From the NCBI RefSeq assembly GCF_000247815.1, contig NC_021672.1, positions 68,920,030-68,984,029 of the forward strand: DNA of 64,000 nucleotides, written 5' to 3'. The number at the start of each line of letters is the position of its first letter. Positions within the stretch are counted from its first letter, which is position 1. The position numbers were made by a program, and so were the translations under genes. This stretch comes from Ficedula albicollis. Lineage: Eukaryota; Chordata; Aves; Passeriformes; Muscicapidae. Below are positions 11,401-22,990 of the stretch, piece after piece. Below the pieces are notes generated by a model that did not search any database, had not been told where the DNA came from, and was given only the letters and a program-made list of their open reading frames with translations.

Positions 11401-11822
11401 AGGAATGAAATCCCCTATCAACTAGATTACTTAGGAGCGATTTTATTTGTTAAACAAAAGGAGAATTATAATGATGTGTATTTTCCATCCCATGGCTGCA
11501 CTTCTCTGTCTACCTGCCTAATGAGAAGAGGGGATGTAAAAAATCTCATTGTCCCTGCCCTGCTGCCATGGAGATCCATAGGAAGCCACTTACTGTAGAT
11601 GGTTTGGTGAGGAGCGCCATCGATGTAGCCATCAGCGTTGATCTGGAGGTGGAAGCTGCTCCTCTCCGTGTCGGTGTAGAGGTGCATCAGGTGGTCTCCA
11701 TTGCCCCAGCTGGGACTCAGCAGTGGAGAGGAGTTGGGAAAGGCGAGGGAAGCCTTCAGGCTGCAGAGCAGCAGGAGCAGGGAGCTGCAGGGAATGCCCT
11801 GGGGAATGGCTCGCCGCTCCAT
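8035..11822 (-). CDS. FGF23: FGF23, complete three-exon gene (256 aa)
   Basis: FGF23 is the bone-derived endocrine FGF that acts through FGFR1 and alpha-Klotho in kidney to lower phosphate reabsorption and calcitriol. Coding exons on the minus strand are 11822-11594, 9213-9110 and 8472-8035 (229+104+438 bp = 771 bp). Phases agree at both junctions. Residues 1-27 form a signal peptide ([14 protein letters not shown]). The beta-trefoil core follows, with paired cysteines C101 and C119 at the positions of the human disulfide. The proprotein-convertase site R182-H-T-R185|S186 is intact, including the threonine that is O-glycosylated in mammals. The Klotho-binding C-tail (186-256) has two related repeats but lacks the two tail cysteines of mammals. 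Only the ATG at 11820-11822 (ACCATGG context) heads the signal peptide. The next gene upstream is FGF6, same strand. Confidence 0.96.
8810..9050. repeat. Three-copy tandem repeat (about 80 bp) in FGF23 intron 2
   Basis: Three near-identical units begin with GACCTAAGTGTCAGATC at 8810, 8890 and 8973. Each ends with CCCCGGCTGGAGAAATGGG. Units differ at only a few positions (CTACACAG versus CTGCACAG, TCTTCTC versus TCCTCTC), so the array is young. Confidence 0.93.
9110..9213 (-). CDS. FGF23: FGF23 exon 2
   Basis: A 104-bp exon between acceptor TTCTGAACAG and donor GTGAGTGACC. It encodes the (S)[10 protein letters not shown]...[14 protein letters not shown] part of the trefoil, including C101. 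The length equals the mammalian middle exon. Confidence 0.95.
9314..9724. repeat. Nested tandem duplications in FGF23 intron 1
   Basis: A segment starting CCAACCTCCCACATGACCTG at 9314 is repeated at 9476 (period 162 bp). Its right part, starting AGACACCTTTTTTTCCCTCT, is repeated again with a 63-bp period (9601, 9664), together with ATCATGGTCTGAGGACATTG. Differences between copies are few. Confidence 0.9.
9800..10066 (+). repeat. CR1 LINE 3'-end fragment in FGF23 intron 1
   Basis: Sense-orientation CR1 with AGTTCCACCTGGACATAAGG, GAGAGGGTGTGGAGTCTCCT and GATGGCCTTGCTGGAGCAGG. It ends in the 8-bp tail repeat TCTGTGATTCTGTGATT. Confidence 0.85.
11594..11822 (-). CDS. FGF23: FGF23 exon 1 (coding part)
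   Basis: Encodes the start methionine, the signal peptide and the first trefoil strands up to DGAPHQTIY. It ends TAC-A before donor GTAAGTGG (phase 1). Confidence 0.95.
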
Positions 11823-11903
11823 GGTGGGTCAGCTCTGCTCCTTGCCTTCCCTCGTGCCTGGGGTGTCGCTCCTCAGACAGGATCCCTTCTTCTCTGCAGA
11901 GGC

Positions 11904-11909
11904 TTATAA
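11904..11909 (-). promoter_or_regulatory. FGF23: Candidate TATA box of FGF23
   Basis: On the minus strand CCCTTTATAAGCC lies 82-87 bp upstream of the FGF23 ATG, which would leave a 5' UTR of roughly 50-60 nt. A CRE-like TGATGTCA (11922-11929) lies just upstream. Both motifs are read by eye; function is inferred from their position. Confidence 0.55.
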
Positions 11910-12997
11910 AGGGCAGCAACATGACATCACACAGGAAAACCTTCTCCACATCCTTGATTTTTGGCACAGCAACATTTTAAGTGTCCCGAAACCTCAAGGG
12001 AAGGATCTCTGGCTAAGGTGTGTGGGGGAAAAATGTAAGGTTTCTAAAGACAGCTCACGAAAGCTAATCATATGTTCGAATGTTATCTACAACCCTGTGA
12101 CATCTGAAAGCTTCCCACGCCCCTACTGTTGGATCCAGGAAGGGCAATCCACTGCACTTGAACTGAAGGGAATGACCCTTCGGACCTGAATTATCTTTCA
12201 TTTTTGCCAGACATGTTTATTCAGACGCCCACCTCCCCTCACCGTTTCCAAGCTGCATTCTGATTTAGTGGAAATGCCAAATACAGCTAAAATTCTGTTG
12301 TAAATGTACCAAAAGTTAATATTAAGTTGTCCTGAGCCTGATCCCCCTTCATTGTGGTCTGAATTCCACACCAAGCTTGTTGGGCTGATATTTGTGTCAC
12401 TCTATTTAAGTGAACTTGATGTGAGCAGAGCCTACTTCAAATAAACTGTCCGTTTTATTTCACCTGTTTCCTTCTAAGTCACATAAATAATCTAAAGTTG
12501 GCCAAAACCAGCTGAAAATAATCTGTAAAACATTTAAAAGCTGTATGTTTGCTCCTGCATTGCACATCTAGTTGGCAGTTTGTAAAAAATGTTTCAGGAT
12601 ACAAGACCTGATTTCTCAGGTGTCCTGCCAATGTTGTGGGTCTTTACAAACGAATTTTCTGATTTAAAAAAACAAAAAAAAAAAGGTGGTTCCATGTATT
12701 ACATGAAAATGCTGTACTAATGGGACACTGTATGTGGGTGAATCAATGACAGGAGTGATAGATTTAAAAAAACAGACTGTGTTAAGGTTTCTTTCAAAAT
12801 TTAATATAAACTTGACAAAAGTACCAAACAATAAATTAATATTTCTTTAATGAAACCTGATAATTTTAACTGTAGCAGTGTTAGGTTCAGTTTCAGTCTC
12901 CAGCTGGACACAGCATGAAAATTTCTTAGTTTCATTAACAAGCTGTGGAGCTGTAACATCAGCATATAATGGATTGATACAGCTGTAACCCACTGCA

Positions 12998-13691
12998 AAA
13001 GTGGATCTGATTTTGGTTTTTTTATTGTTTAAAATCAGTAAAACCCTGCCAAATTCTGCTGCCACATCTGTGTAAATCCAGAGACTTGCGTCAGAGTATA
13101 TTCACCTGTGTAAATGACAGCACTTTTTAGCCAAAGTGTATAAGGGTCAGATCTTAAACTGAGCAGGCTGACAAAGCTGGCTGCACTGAAAGACAATCCA
13201 GGCCTCAGATTTACTGGCAATAACATCTGAAATGCTTTAAATTAAAACGTATCTTAGAAGGGGAGTTCATTTTTCTTCTCTCTCTCTTTTTTTTCTTTTT
13301 TTTTTTTTTAAGAAATATTTCTCTTTACTGTTAAATTATCCACCAAAGTGGATCTGATTTTGGTTTTTTTATTGTTTAAAATCAGTAAAACCCTGCCAAA
13401 TTCTGCTGCCACATCTGTGTAAATCCAGAGACTTGCGTCAGAGTATATTCACCTGTGTAAATGACAGCACTTTTTAGCCAAAGTGTATAAGGGTCAGATC
13501 TTAAACTGAGCAGGCTGACAAAGCTGGCTGCACTGAAAGACAATCCAGGCCTCAGATTTACTGGCAATAACATCTGAAATGCTTTAAATTAAAACGTATC
13601 TTAGAAGGGGAGTTCATTTTTCTTCTCTCTCTCTTTTTTTTCTTTTTTTTTTTTTTAAGAAATATTTCTCTTTACTGTTAAATTATCCACC
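12998..13691. repeat. Perfect 347-bp tandem duplication
   Basis: Copy 1 is 12998-13344 and copy 2 is 13345-13691. Reading base by base I see no difference, even in the T8 and T14 homopolymers. Both copies begin AAAGTGGATCTGATTTTGG and end CTGTTAAATTATCCACC. Neither contains a gene. Confidence 0.96.
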
Positions 13692-13813
13692 CATATTTTT
13701 CACTCTGGTCTTAGAACAAATGTTGGGTTTTTTTGGTTGGTTACTGTTGAAATTATCCACCCATATTTTTCACTCTGGTCTTAGAACAAATGTTGGGTTT
13801 TTTTGGTTGGTTA
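13681..13813. repeat. 70-bp tandem duplication adjoining the 347-bp one
   Basis: AATTATCCACCCATATTTTT begins at 13681 and again at 13751. Each copy continues through GTTGGGTTTTTTTGGTTGG. The first unit starts inside the end of the preceding 347-bp copy. Confidence 0.93.
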
Positions 13814-15019
13814 GTTGGCTGGTTGTTTCTGGTTTTTCTTTGTCCCCTTGATTAGACTCTTATGGAAATATGGATATTGATACCTGAGTTGCAGAAGTGT
13901 CTCACAGAGGCACTGTACCCTCTTGGAATATTCTGTCATTCTTTTGTTACTGCAGTTTTTCTGGTTTGATGTTTCATATTCACCATGACATTTTGCTGTG
14001 CTTGCCAGCATGTACTGATCTGATCTTTCTCCAGTGCCTTGGTGGCACAGAAAACATTCTCAGATGTTTGAAAAATTTATTCAGCCTCAGTTAAACACAT
14101 GCCAGTTGTAAGCATTTGTTTCTCTTTTTATAATAGTCATACAAGCAAAGATTACTTATACAAGCTTAAATTGTTTGGCATTTTCTGAAGTTTCCCACAG
14201 CATGAGGAAAACTTCAGACTTTACTAAGTTCTGTTTAACTCTGCTGGGGTAAAGTGAATTTATTAAGTCCCTGCTAGTGAGAATGATAACACAAATTCTG
14301 CTTTTTCATGGACATTTTTGCTTTAAACCTATAAATGCCCACTACATGTGGTTTGTTGTAGGTTTTTGGTTTGTTGTTTTGGGTTTTTTTACAGTCCATG
14401 TCTTTTTTATTTCAGGCTGATCCATTTATTCTTTCTGTGGGTATTTCACTTATCCTCTACCCATTCAGCAGTTGATGCGGTAGCCAGGTGTATGAAAGCT
14501 GCTTTACTCCTTCAGCCAAGACTGTTACAATAGAAGTGATGACAACCTTTCTTGTTTTGCATGCTATGCATTAGCAATAACAATATTTTTGCAACTTTTA
14601 CCACAGGAGTTGGTATTAATTTTTCAGATTTCTATATTGCTCTGTGGTGTTTGATGAATTGAGATGGCTTTTCTCAGTTCTCAGCTCTCAGCTAAGAAAT
14701 TGCTGATAATTAACAACAATTGCTTGTTGTAGGGAGAAATAAGGAAAAAATGAATTTAAAGATCTGTCACAAGTATTTCACATTGCCACGTTTTCTACTT
14801 CCCACTGCAGGGGTGCTACACAGCCAGTGTCAGATGCCACAGTGATGCAGGGCACTCCTTAGATGTATCCTGGAAAGGGAGCTGGGAGGCAGTCTGGATG
14901 AGCTACCACCTATTATGAATGTCAGGAACCAAGGTAAAGTGAGGAAATCCTCACTCCAGAGCAAAAGATGGAAGGAAAAGATGGAGACCCCAGCTTTCAG
15001 AATGAAATTTATTCAAGGT

Positions 15020-15115
15020 AATCTTTGAACAACCTGGTCTAGGGGGAAAGTGTCTTGTTGAAACAAGATGGTTTTTGTGGTCCCTTTCAACCCAAATCAT
15101 TCTGATTCTCTGATT
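15020..15115 (+). repeat. CR1 LINE 3'-terminal fragment
   Basis: Sense-oriented tail: AACAACCTGGTCTAGGGGG, GGTCCCTTTCAACCCAAATC, then ATTCTGATTCTCTGATT, which is the CR1 terminal repeat. Confidence 0.75.
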
Positions 15116-16135
15116 GATGCTCCAGCCCTTAGTGAGTCTCACTCCTCTCCCTCCCTGCCATGCGTTCTGTCCCAGGCCTGCTCCTGCTGCCTCCTGCTCC
15201 TTGCTCCAGAGGCAGCTCACCTCAGGTTTAGTCAGGTACTCTGGGTACTCTCCTGGGCCAGGTGCCTCAGCTGGAACATGGATGACACTCAGGCTTCCCT
15301 GGTATCATCATTTAACTGCAAAAATGTACATAGAAGGAACTGAGGGTCACAGGAGCAGATTGAGATCTGACTTTCCCCCCTTTTGACTGCTTTGAATTTC
15401 AGCTTTAGGTTATTTTGCAATCCAAATTTACCACCTCAACTCTGTAAAACCCTCAGCAGCTAAATGTCATCCCTTGAGCTGCTTTCTTTTACTGCTTATC
15501 CCCTCAGTTCTGGAGAGGACTCACAAGGCAAAGGCAAGATTTTTATTTACAGTAGATTTAAGTTACTACAAGTGACTTGCAGTTATCTTTTGGAAGGGCT
15601 TTGTGGACCATCAGAAATTTGCCAGTTAAAAAAAAAAAAAAGTTTTCTACTCAATCCAATAGATTTGCCTTCCAGGATTCTCCTACGAGTAAAACTACAC
15701 GTCCCCTCACAGTGCTGGTATTCCTTTCATCACGTAGGAGCACCTGTAGCACTCTTGCCTAATAAAGCATATTGACTTATACGTAAACAGGTGGGTGGCT
15801 TGCCCTTTTGCAGCATTCTGTGCCATCTGAGTGCCTGTGGTGGCTTCAGGAAGCCTCTTGCTCTCTGCTTCTCAGCTCACACAGGAGTTTGGGTTGGCAG
15901 ATTCAAAACTACCTCTGCTCTTAATAATTTCCTTTGCGCTGCATCTCTTCAAAAGAGGTCACGGAAATCAGGGGCCTGTCCCTCTGCCTCCCCTTCCTTG
16001 AAATCAGGTTACAAGTGTTACAAGTGGCTCTGGGACAATCACACCCCCAGCATTGGAAGCACTAGGGTGGAGTGCCTCTCCAGCAGTTATTCTAGGAATA
16101 CTGACGCACTGAGCCGAGGGAATGTACAGTGGATG

Positions 16136-16138
<3 letters not shown>

Positions 16139-16166
<28 letters not shown>
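16139..16166. repeat. TG dinucleotide microsatellite
   Basis: Fourteen uninterrupted TG units. Confidence 0.95.
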
Positions 16167-16169
<3 letters not shown>

Positions 16170-16579
16170 ATGCCTTTGCCACAGCCTTCACCCGGTGCTG
16201 TTAAACACATCCTGAGTGACCTTATTTAGAGGCCCCATTCTTGTCACACTGCCCACGACTAAAGAAAACATCCTGGCTCAGCTCACCTACGTGAAAAAGA
16301 TGAGGTAAGCACAGCCCACTGGGTTTGGGACCGCAGCATGTACCAGCAGTTTCTGCAGTGTGCCTGCTCTAATGAACTGAAATGAAGGGCCTCATTCCTC
16401 CTCCAGCTGAAATCCTTGGCACAGCTCCCAGGCAAAGCAGAACCAGTCCCTAAAAGGTTTTGTTTTCTGAACAGAGAGTTTCTGTCATTTTAAGGGGTCT
16501 GAGTTTTCTTAGGTGTTGTGGGAGAGAGGATGGGTGCAATTTGTGGTGAGAGCTGCTGATACCCTCAATTAAAAAAAAA

Positions 16580-17219
16580 AAATCACACAATGGCCTGATT
16601 GGAAGGGATCTTAAAGATATTTTCATTTCAACCCCCTGCCATTGGCAGGGGTAACTGCCATTTCATTTCAACCCCCTGCCATTGGCAGGGATACCTGCCA
16701 CTATCCCAGGTTGCCCAGAGCCCAATCCAGCTTGGCCTTGGATACCTCCAGGGATGGGGTAACCACAGCTTCTCTGGGCAACCTGTGCCAGGGCCGCCCC
16801 ATCCTCACAGGGAACAATTTCATCCTAATATCCTATCTAACCCTACACTTCTATCAGTGGGAAGCCATTCCCTGCTTTTCTGTCACTTCACGTCCTTGTC
16901 AAGAGTCTCTCTCCATCTTTCTTGTAGGCTCCGCTCAGGTCTGGAAGGCTGAAAAACGTTCTGGTTTGGTGTTGAGGCTTGGAAGGCCTGAAGTTTGTCT
17001 GGATTCTGAAATCTACCCTGTGCACTCCCAGTCCTACTGACCTTTTTTTCTGCCACTTCACATCCTTGTCAAGAGTCTCTCTCCATCTTTCTTGTAGTCT
17101 CCGCTCAGGTCTGGAAGGCTGAAAAACGTTCTGGTTTGGTGTTGAGGCTTGGAAGGCCTGAAGTTTGTCTGGATTCTGAAATCTACCCTGTGCACTCCCA
17201 GTCCTACTGACCTTCCTGC
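16580..17219 (-). repeat. CR1 LINE fragment with internal duplications
   Basis: Inverted CR1 tail from TTGGAAGGGATCTTAAAGAT through CCATTCCCTGC. The block CATTTCAACCCCCTGCCATT occurs twice (near 16624 and 16661). A 170-bp segment beginning CTGTCACTTCACGTCCTTGT (16880) recurs at 17050 with about three substitutions and includes the non-CR1 part GAAAAACGTTCTGGTTTGGT. Confidence 0.85.
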
Positions 17220-18696
17220 CCAGGCAGTGTGTCTTGTCTGAGAAAGTGTCTTCTTTCTCCTGGTGTGCTTGCTTCCTGGGGACACAGATACACAGGCTCC
17301 ACAAGAAAGTCACTTCAGTCATCCATCTCCTAATGAAATACACTGCCTGAAAGCAGGCTGATGGTTTTACTTTCAGAAAACTCTTTGGTTTATGTAAAAT
17401 TTCCTATTTCCCAATACTGTTATCTCAGCTTGGACTAGAAACATTCAGGAGCCACTTCTGATCTAAGTATTTCTAGGATTCAGCGACATCTGCCACTACA
17501 TTCATAGACAGTTTCCAATAAACTAAATTGTTATTTTCCCCTTGCTAGGCAGAAGACAAGGATCGATAATAAACTTTGTTGTAACCTACTTTTAAACTTA
17601 CTCCAATCTCTTGGTTTCACATGTTTCACTCATCTGTCTCCTTGAAGAAGAGGTAAAAAAGGCTTAGGTTAAAGACATTAGGAATGGAAAATGAAAAGAG
17701 GGAGAAGGGAATGCAGCGAAACAAGAAGACAAAATATGCAGACATCATCATCAGCCAAGGGCACTTTTACTGTGGGACAGTAATAACAGAGCATGTGACT
17801 GATATGGTTAGAGCTGCCCCAGTGCAATTGCAGGTCTTGCTCTTTAGCTCTGAGACTTATTTTTTGTGGGATCTCTTAGAAACTAAAACTTCATTGTAGA
17901 AATAGTTGCTCTCTGTCAGTTTTAAGAGTAATTTTTTTTTAACACAAAAGCCTAAATAATAAATGAAGAAAGTAATGACTGAACACTGTCCTTGTACTCA
18001 GTGTTTCTAATGCTAGGAAAATAGAAAGATTCCCGAAGCCACTGCAAGACCAGTCTATGATTCTGGAGTCCTTTAAAGAAACATGGGGATCAAAGTTTGT
18101 AAGGGGCAGGGCAAGACAAGTAACAGTGGCTTCATTTTTTCAGCTAAACTCTGTTAGCTCATCTTTTCTCAGAAGCTGGGTTCTGTTTTCTGAGGTATTT
18201 CCATGACAGGGAGCACAATGAGGAGGATTTATGAGACTGAGCAGAAATCTGGCAAAAATATGTCTTGAACTCTGCCCCTGATTCAGGTTTTCCTTCTCAA
18301 AATGACTTTTCAGGAAGATGTGCAGCTACAATTTATTTTTCTTTTTTTGCAATGTAGACACAATAGTTCTCCATGTTGCTTTCTCAGCCTGCCACGTTGC
18401 TGGCAAGGAGGAACTTGAGAGTCACACTGTGCAAAGGTTCATCAGCTGCTGGGACACTGATCCTGCACCTGGGCTCTACTGATCTTTGGCCATTTTCACA
18501 GCTGTCACAAGCTGTTGCCATGCCAGGGCTGGTTGGGAAATGCATTTTCTTTCAAATAAGTCAATCAGGCTGTTCTTGTCATCTTCATTGAAGTTCTGGA
18601 CTCTCATCAAACTACTCAGTTCTCCAAAAGCAAAGATTTATTCGCTGACGATTTTTTCAAAACTTAGAAATGCAACTTAATACTTTTTTTTTTTAA

Positions 18697-18789
18697 TTAA
18701 AAAAAATCTTCCCTAGTATCTTTCCATTATGCCAAATGAACTAAAAAAAATCTTCTCTAGTATCCTTTCCATTATGCCAAATGAACTTC
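18697..18789. repeat. 46-bp tandem duplication
   Basis: Two units of AAAAAAATCTTCYCTAGTATC followed by TTTCCATTATGCCAAATGAAC, with one substitution and one C insertion between them. Confidence 0.88.
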
Positions 18790-19265
18790 CTTACATGCCA
18801 GAGGCTGGTTAGCCCATCTGCCTACCCTGACTACATGACTACTATGTCTCTTTGATACTGGTGTCACTTGACCCTTTGCGCCATGGTTGATTCCTCCTGC
18901 AGTCTCCACTTCTGGTAGAATGGAAATGTATTCAAGGTACCACCTTCATAACCAATTGATGACAATCTCAGCATGAACTGATGTGCAGAATGCAAACCTA
19001 CATAAAAAATGTTATGCACAAGAAATTCCAGTCACCCAGGTGGCCTGTAGACCTGCATGATGATTGTTATAGGGGTGTAGGAAAAAAATCCCAATAGAGA
19101 TTAGCTTTTTAGTTTGAAATCTGCAAGTTTCTCTTCAAAATGTGCTAGACATCTGTGGATTTGCTCAAGATTTACAGAAAGTGACACCCAGACATGCCCT
19201 GTACATATCCACTTTCCCACAGTTTCTATTTCTGTAGTCATTGCCTTTGCAAAATCATCATCATC

Positions 19266-19540
19266 ATTGAATCATAGAGTGGTTTGGGTTGGAAGGGACC
19301 TCACAGTCCATCTCATTCCAACCCCCCTTCCATGGGCAGGGACACCCTACACCAGACCAAGCTGCTCAGAGCCCCATCCAAGCTGGCCTTGGACACTTCC
19401 AGGGATGGAGCAGCCACAGCTTCCCTGGGCAACCTGTGCCAGAGCCTCCCTATACTCACAGGGGATTTCTTCCCAATATCCAATCTAACCCTGCTCTCTG
19501 TGACTTTGAAGCCATTCCACCTGTGTTTTGACCCTGGGTG
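19266..19540 (-). repeat. CR1 LINE 3'-end fragment
   Basis: Inverted tail beginning GAATCATAGAGTGGTTTGGG and continuing through CCATGGGCAGGGACACCC and TCCAGGGATGGAGCAGCC to the 'gaagccattcc' block. Confidence 0.88.
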
Positions 19541-20697
19541 AAATGTAAACTGGTTTATTCCTCACTGGATAACTGAGGTAAAGTGCTTCTGATCTCACTG
19601 AGTAACACCTATGCTGATTAGCATAATTCCTTTCTTTGGGCTTTTGCATCATTTTGGTTTATTGCCTCTTCAATAAGCTGGAAGATTGGTGTTGGACCAG
19701 TGAGTCCTGGGCTCAGGTCATAGGCAAAATAACTGTGGGAAAAAAGCAAGGCTCCAGCCACCTGGAATGAATCAGGATGGATTATTTCTCATTAAAAAAA
19801 ATGAAAGGAAGCTCTTCTTCAGAGTGCCCTGAAACAAATGTATTTATAAATTGTGTTGTGTTAGATACCATTCCTAATCATTTCTTGTTTTACATAAATT
19901 GATGTGGTCTCATTGTGCGTGGAGAAGCTATTCCAGAGCTGTCAGCTGTGGTTCAGGAAAGAATACAATAAAATTGTGAGTTGTAAACAGTTAATTGTGA
20001 GGGGAAAAAAAGTTAGTCCTAATCAAGGCATTTTGGTCCACACCCTGTGACAAGAAATAAACAAAATTATATGTGCTCATGAGACCCAGGATTGAATAAT
20101 ATGTTCAAATCTCATGATTCAAGGACACAGCTCGTTCAGCTCATTTGGACTTATTGGCCCCTTGGATTTTGGCCAAACACTTTTCATCAGCCTATGCCTT
20201 CCAAAACAAACATGCTTTTGGACTGAGCTGGATGCAGAGCTTGGCTGGAGAGAAAAAAGAAATCTCTGCTTGTGGCTGCATACTTGGTTGGTTGTTTTTA
20301 TAATTTTTTTCTCCAATGAGAGCTATTTCCTTAGCCAGGACTGCTCACTGCAGTTCACTGCAATTCCAGTTTGCTTTACATATATTAAACGTAGAGATGC
20401 CCAGTGTTTTATCTTAGCCTGAGTCTCCTCCTCATTTGTCCAGCTGCTGGAAGAGATTCTTACTTCCTCCTTTAATCTTGGGTTCTGACAAGGAAACCAA
20501 AATGTCCTCTTGGCTTCTGCAACTCGTTGTGATTCCAAACATGGAGCTCAAGAGTTTGCAGTTGGGCCATTTTTTGAAGGAACAAAGTCACCTGTAGTTA
20601 AGTGCCTGGGACCTAATTGTCTCCTCCATTGCTGAAATTGATGCAGAGCAGAGTGGCTTCAGCAAATGCCAAAAGTAAAATAAACACCTCCCCCCCC

Positions 20698-20721
20698 AAA
20701 AACAAACAAACAAACAAACAG
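20698..20721. repeat. AAAC microsatellite
   Basis: Tandem AAAC units immediately left of a CR1 fragment, preceded by a short C run. Confidence 0.8.
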
Positions 20722-20779
20722 CAATGCAGAAAGAGATGGGGTGCTGTTTATTTCCTTTTATGAACCCATCTTTAATTAG

Positions 20780-21261
20780 ATGGCCACTGCTTGTCCCAGG
20801 TTGCTCAGAGCCCCATCCAACCTGGCCTTGGACATTTCCAGGGATGGGGCAGCCACAGATGCTCTGGGCACCCTGTGCCAGGGCCTCCCCACCCTCACAG
20901 GGAGCAATTTCTTCCCCATATCCAATTTAAACCTCCTCTCTGTCAGTGTGATGCCATTCCCCCTTGTCCTGTCACTCCAGGCCCTTGTCAAGAGTCTCTC
21001 TCCTTCTTTCCTGTGGCTCCCTTCAGGCACTGCAAGGCCACAGTGAGGTCACCCCAAAGCTTCTCCTCTCCAGGTTGAACAACCCCAATTCCCTCAGCCT
21101 TTCCTCCCAGCAGAGCTGCTCCATCCCTCTGATCCCTTGGTGTCCCCTGGCTCCAGCAGCTCCCTGTCCTTCCTGTGCTGTCCCAGGCTGGGTGCAGCCC
21201 TGCATGGGGGTCTCAGCAGTGGGGCAGAGGGGCAGAATCCCCTCCCCTGCTGCCCTGGGGT
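20780..21261 (-). repeat. CR1 LINE fragment
   Basis: Inverted CR1 lacking the extreme 3' tail. It runs from CCCAGGTTGCTCAGAGCCCC to CCCTTGTCAAGAGTCTCTCT and GGGTCTCAGCAGTGGGGC, so it extends further 5' than most copies in this window. It resembles the copy at 63.3-63.8 kb closely. Confidence 0.88.
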
Positions 21262-22715
21262 TATAGTGAAGGAGGAAAAAAGCTCAGCTTTCCTACAAAT
21301 TAAAGTGTTTTCTCCTGACAGCTACAGGAAATTGGAGCTACTTGGTTCAGTCAGCTACAAAGCTTTGTCAATAGAGTGGGAGAAGAAGTTACCTTTGTTG
21401 CAGGAGATGGGTAGATGGGATTCTTCCTAATACATCTTCCCCTAGCTGTGAAGTTGGCCTTGCACTCATCTAAGAGGTTGGATTCAAGCCCTCCAATAGT
21501 CCTTTCCCATCTAAATATCTCCATGGAAACCGAAACATTATTAAGTTTCAAATTACCTGTGAGGAAGCAGAAGATGAGGTAAACTCAGCAAACTGTTTCC
21601 TATTCTTCATAGGGGTGTGAGGCTTATCTACCATCTCTTGTCCCCAAAATTCCTGGGAGATTTTTCATTCCCCAAGCTGAGAGCACAGAGTAGGAAGGGG
21701 GCATGGCTCCCATGCCTCCCAGGACACCTGCACACTTCCCAGGTAAGAAATCTGAATTACACAAGGGTCTACAAAAATTTAAAGTGTACCAATACATATT
21801 CTGGTTCTAAAGGTGAATAAAAACAACGTTTGGAGGAGGAGTTTACACAGCGTTTCTGAATCAAAGTAAAAACCTGAATGTTAAGAGGGATTTAGAGTCA
21901 AAACACTACCAAAAATGTATAAAATTTTATTTTATGAATACATTAAACTATTGTGCGCAGCACATACATATAAAAATAGAAGCAATTTCACAAACAATTG
22001 ATTGGACAGTCTTGTGTTTCTTGCAAATTTACAGTCTCAATTGTGAGTCCATATTGAGTCAGAACATGAGGTATATTTTAGTGAAAAAAAGTAATCTGAG
22101 AACTTTGGCACCATTTTACTGTGCAAAATAAAATCTTGGAATTGAAATAGTTAGTGAGGTATACAAATACTACTCTGCTTTTCCACTGTGTCTGTGTCTG
22201 TCTCTGCATGTCTAGGAGAAATACATTTATTTAAGAACATGATTCAGTTCCAGCCAAATGTGCTTTCTAACAGGGGTAGATTAAGTCCTAGAATGTTATG
22301 GGGTTTGCCTGAGGAAGGAGAAACTGTAAAAATAGGCATCAAGACCACAGGAGAATCTCATGTGCAAAATGTGGGCATGACAGGCAGATGTGGAGTATTC
22401 ACAGCAATGCTTTCATGGCATGACCCCTGTTAATACACATTTGACATGCTTTGAAGTTCCTAATTTGGCCCTGATTTGGGAAATCCCTTTAGTTTCATGT
22501 TTTCTTTATCTAGTCACATATCCTTTTTTGATTTCAGCTGTGATTTCCATGTTGGTCTGGCTGGCATTGAGGTGTAATGAGGAACAAAGCAGTGATGTAA
22601 AGAGTAACTCAGCAGAGTGACTAATGGGGCTTTCCAAATGCCCACCAAAACTGCATCCAAAAGGGACTGCAGTTTGTAAGAACAGTCAGCCTAGCAGGCT
22701 GTGACTAAACAGGTT

Positions 22716-22990
22716 TATAGAACCACAGAATGACTGAGGTTGGAAAACACCTCCAAGATCATCAAATCCAACCTTTGACAAACCCTCCCACCTTGTCAAC
22801 CAGACCAGAGCCACATCCAGTCATTTACTGAGCACTTCCTGGGATGGTGACTCCACCACCTCTCTGGGCAGCCTGTTCCAATGCCTGACTTCCCCTTCAG
22901 TGAAGAAATTCTTCCTGATGTCCAGCCTGAACCTCCCCTGGCATGGCTTGAGTCTGTTTCCTCTTGTTCTGGCTTTTTGTGACCTGGTCT
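22716..22990 (-). repeat. CR1 LINE fragment, different subfamily
   Basis: Inverted tail starting TAGAACCACAGAATGACTGA, then GGTTGGAAAACACCTCCAAG, TGGTGACTCCACCACCTCTC and AAGAAATTCTTCCTGATGTCC. The sequence differs from the dominant young subfamily. Confidence 0.8.

Noticed and set aside
11568..12189. Plus-strand frames of 113-162 aa across FGF23 exon 1
   Set aside because: They are antisense shadows of the GC-richer FGF23 first exon and signal-peptide codons.
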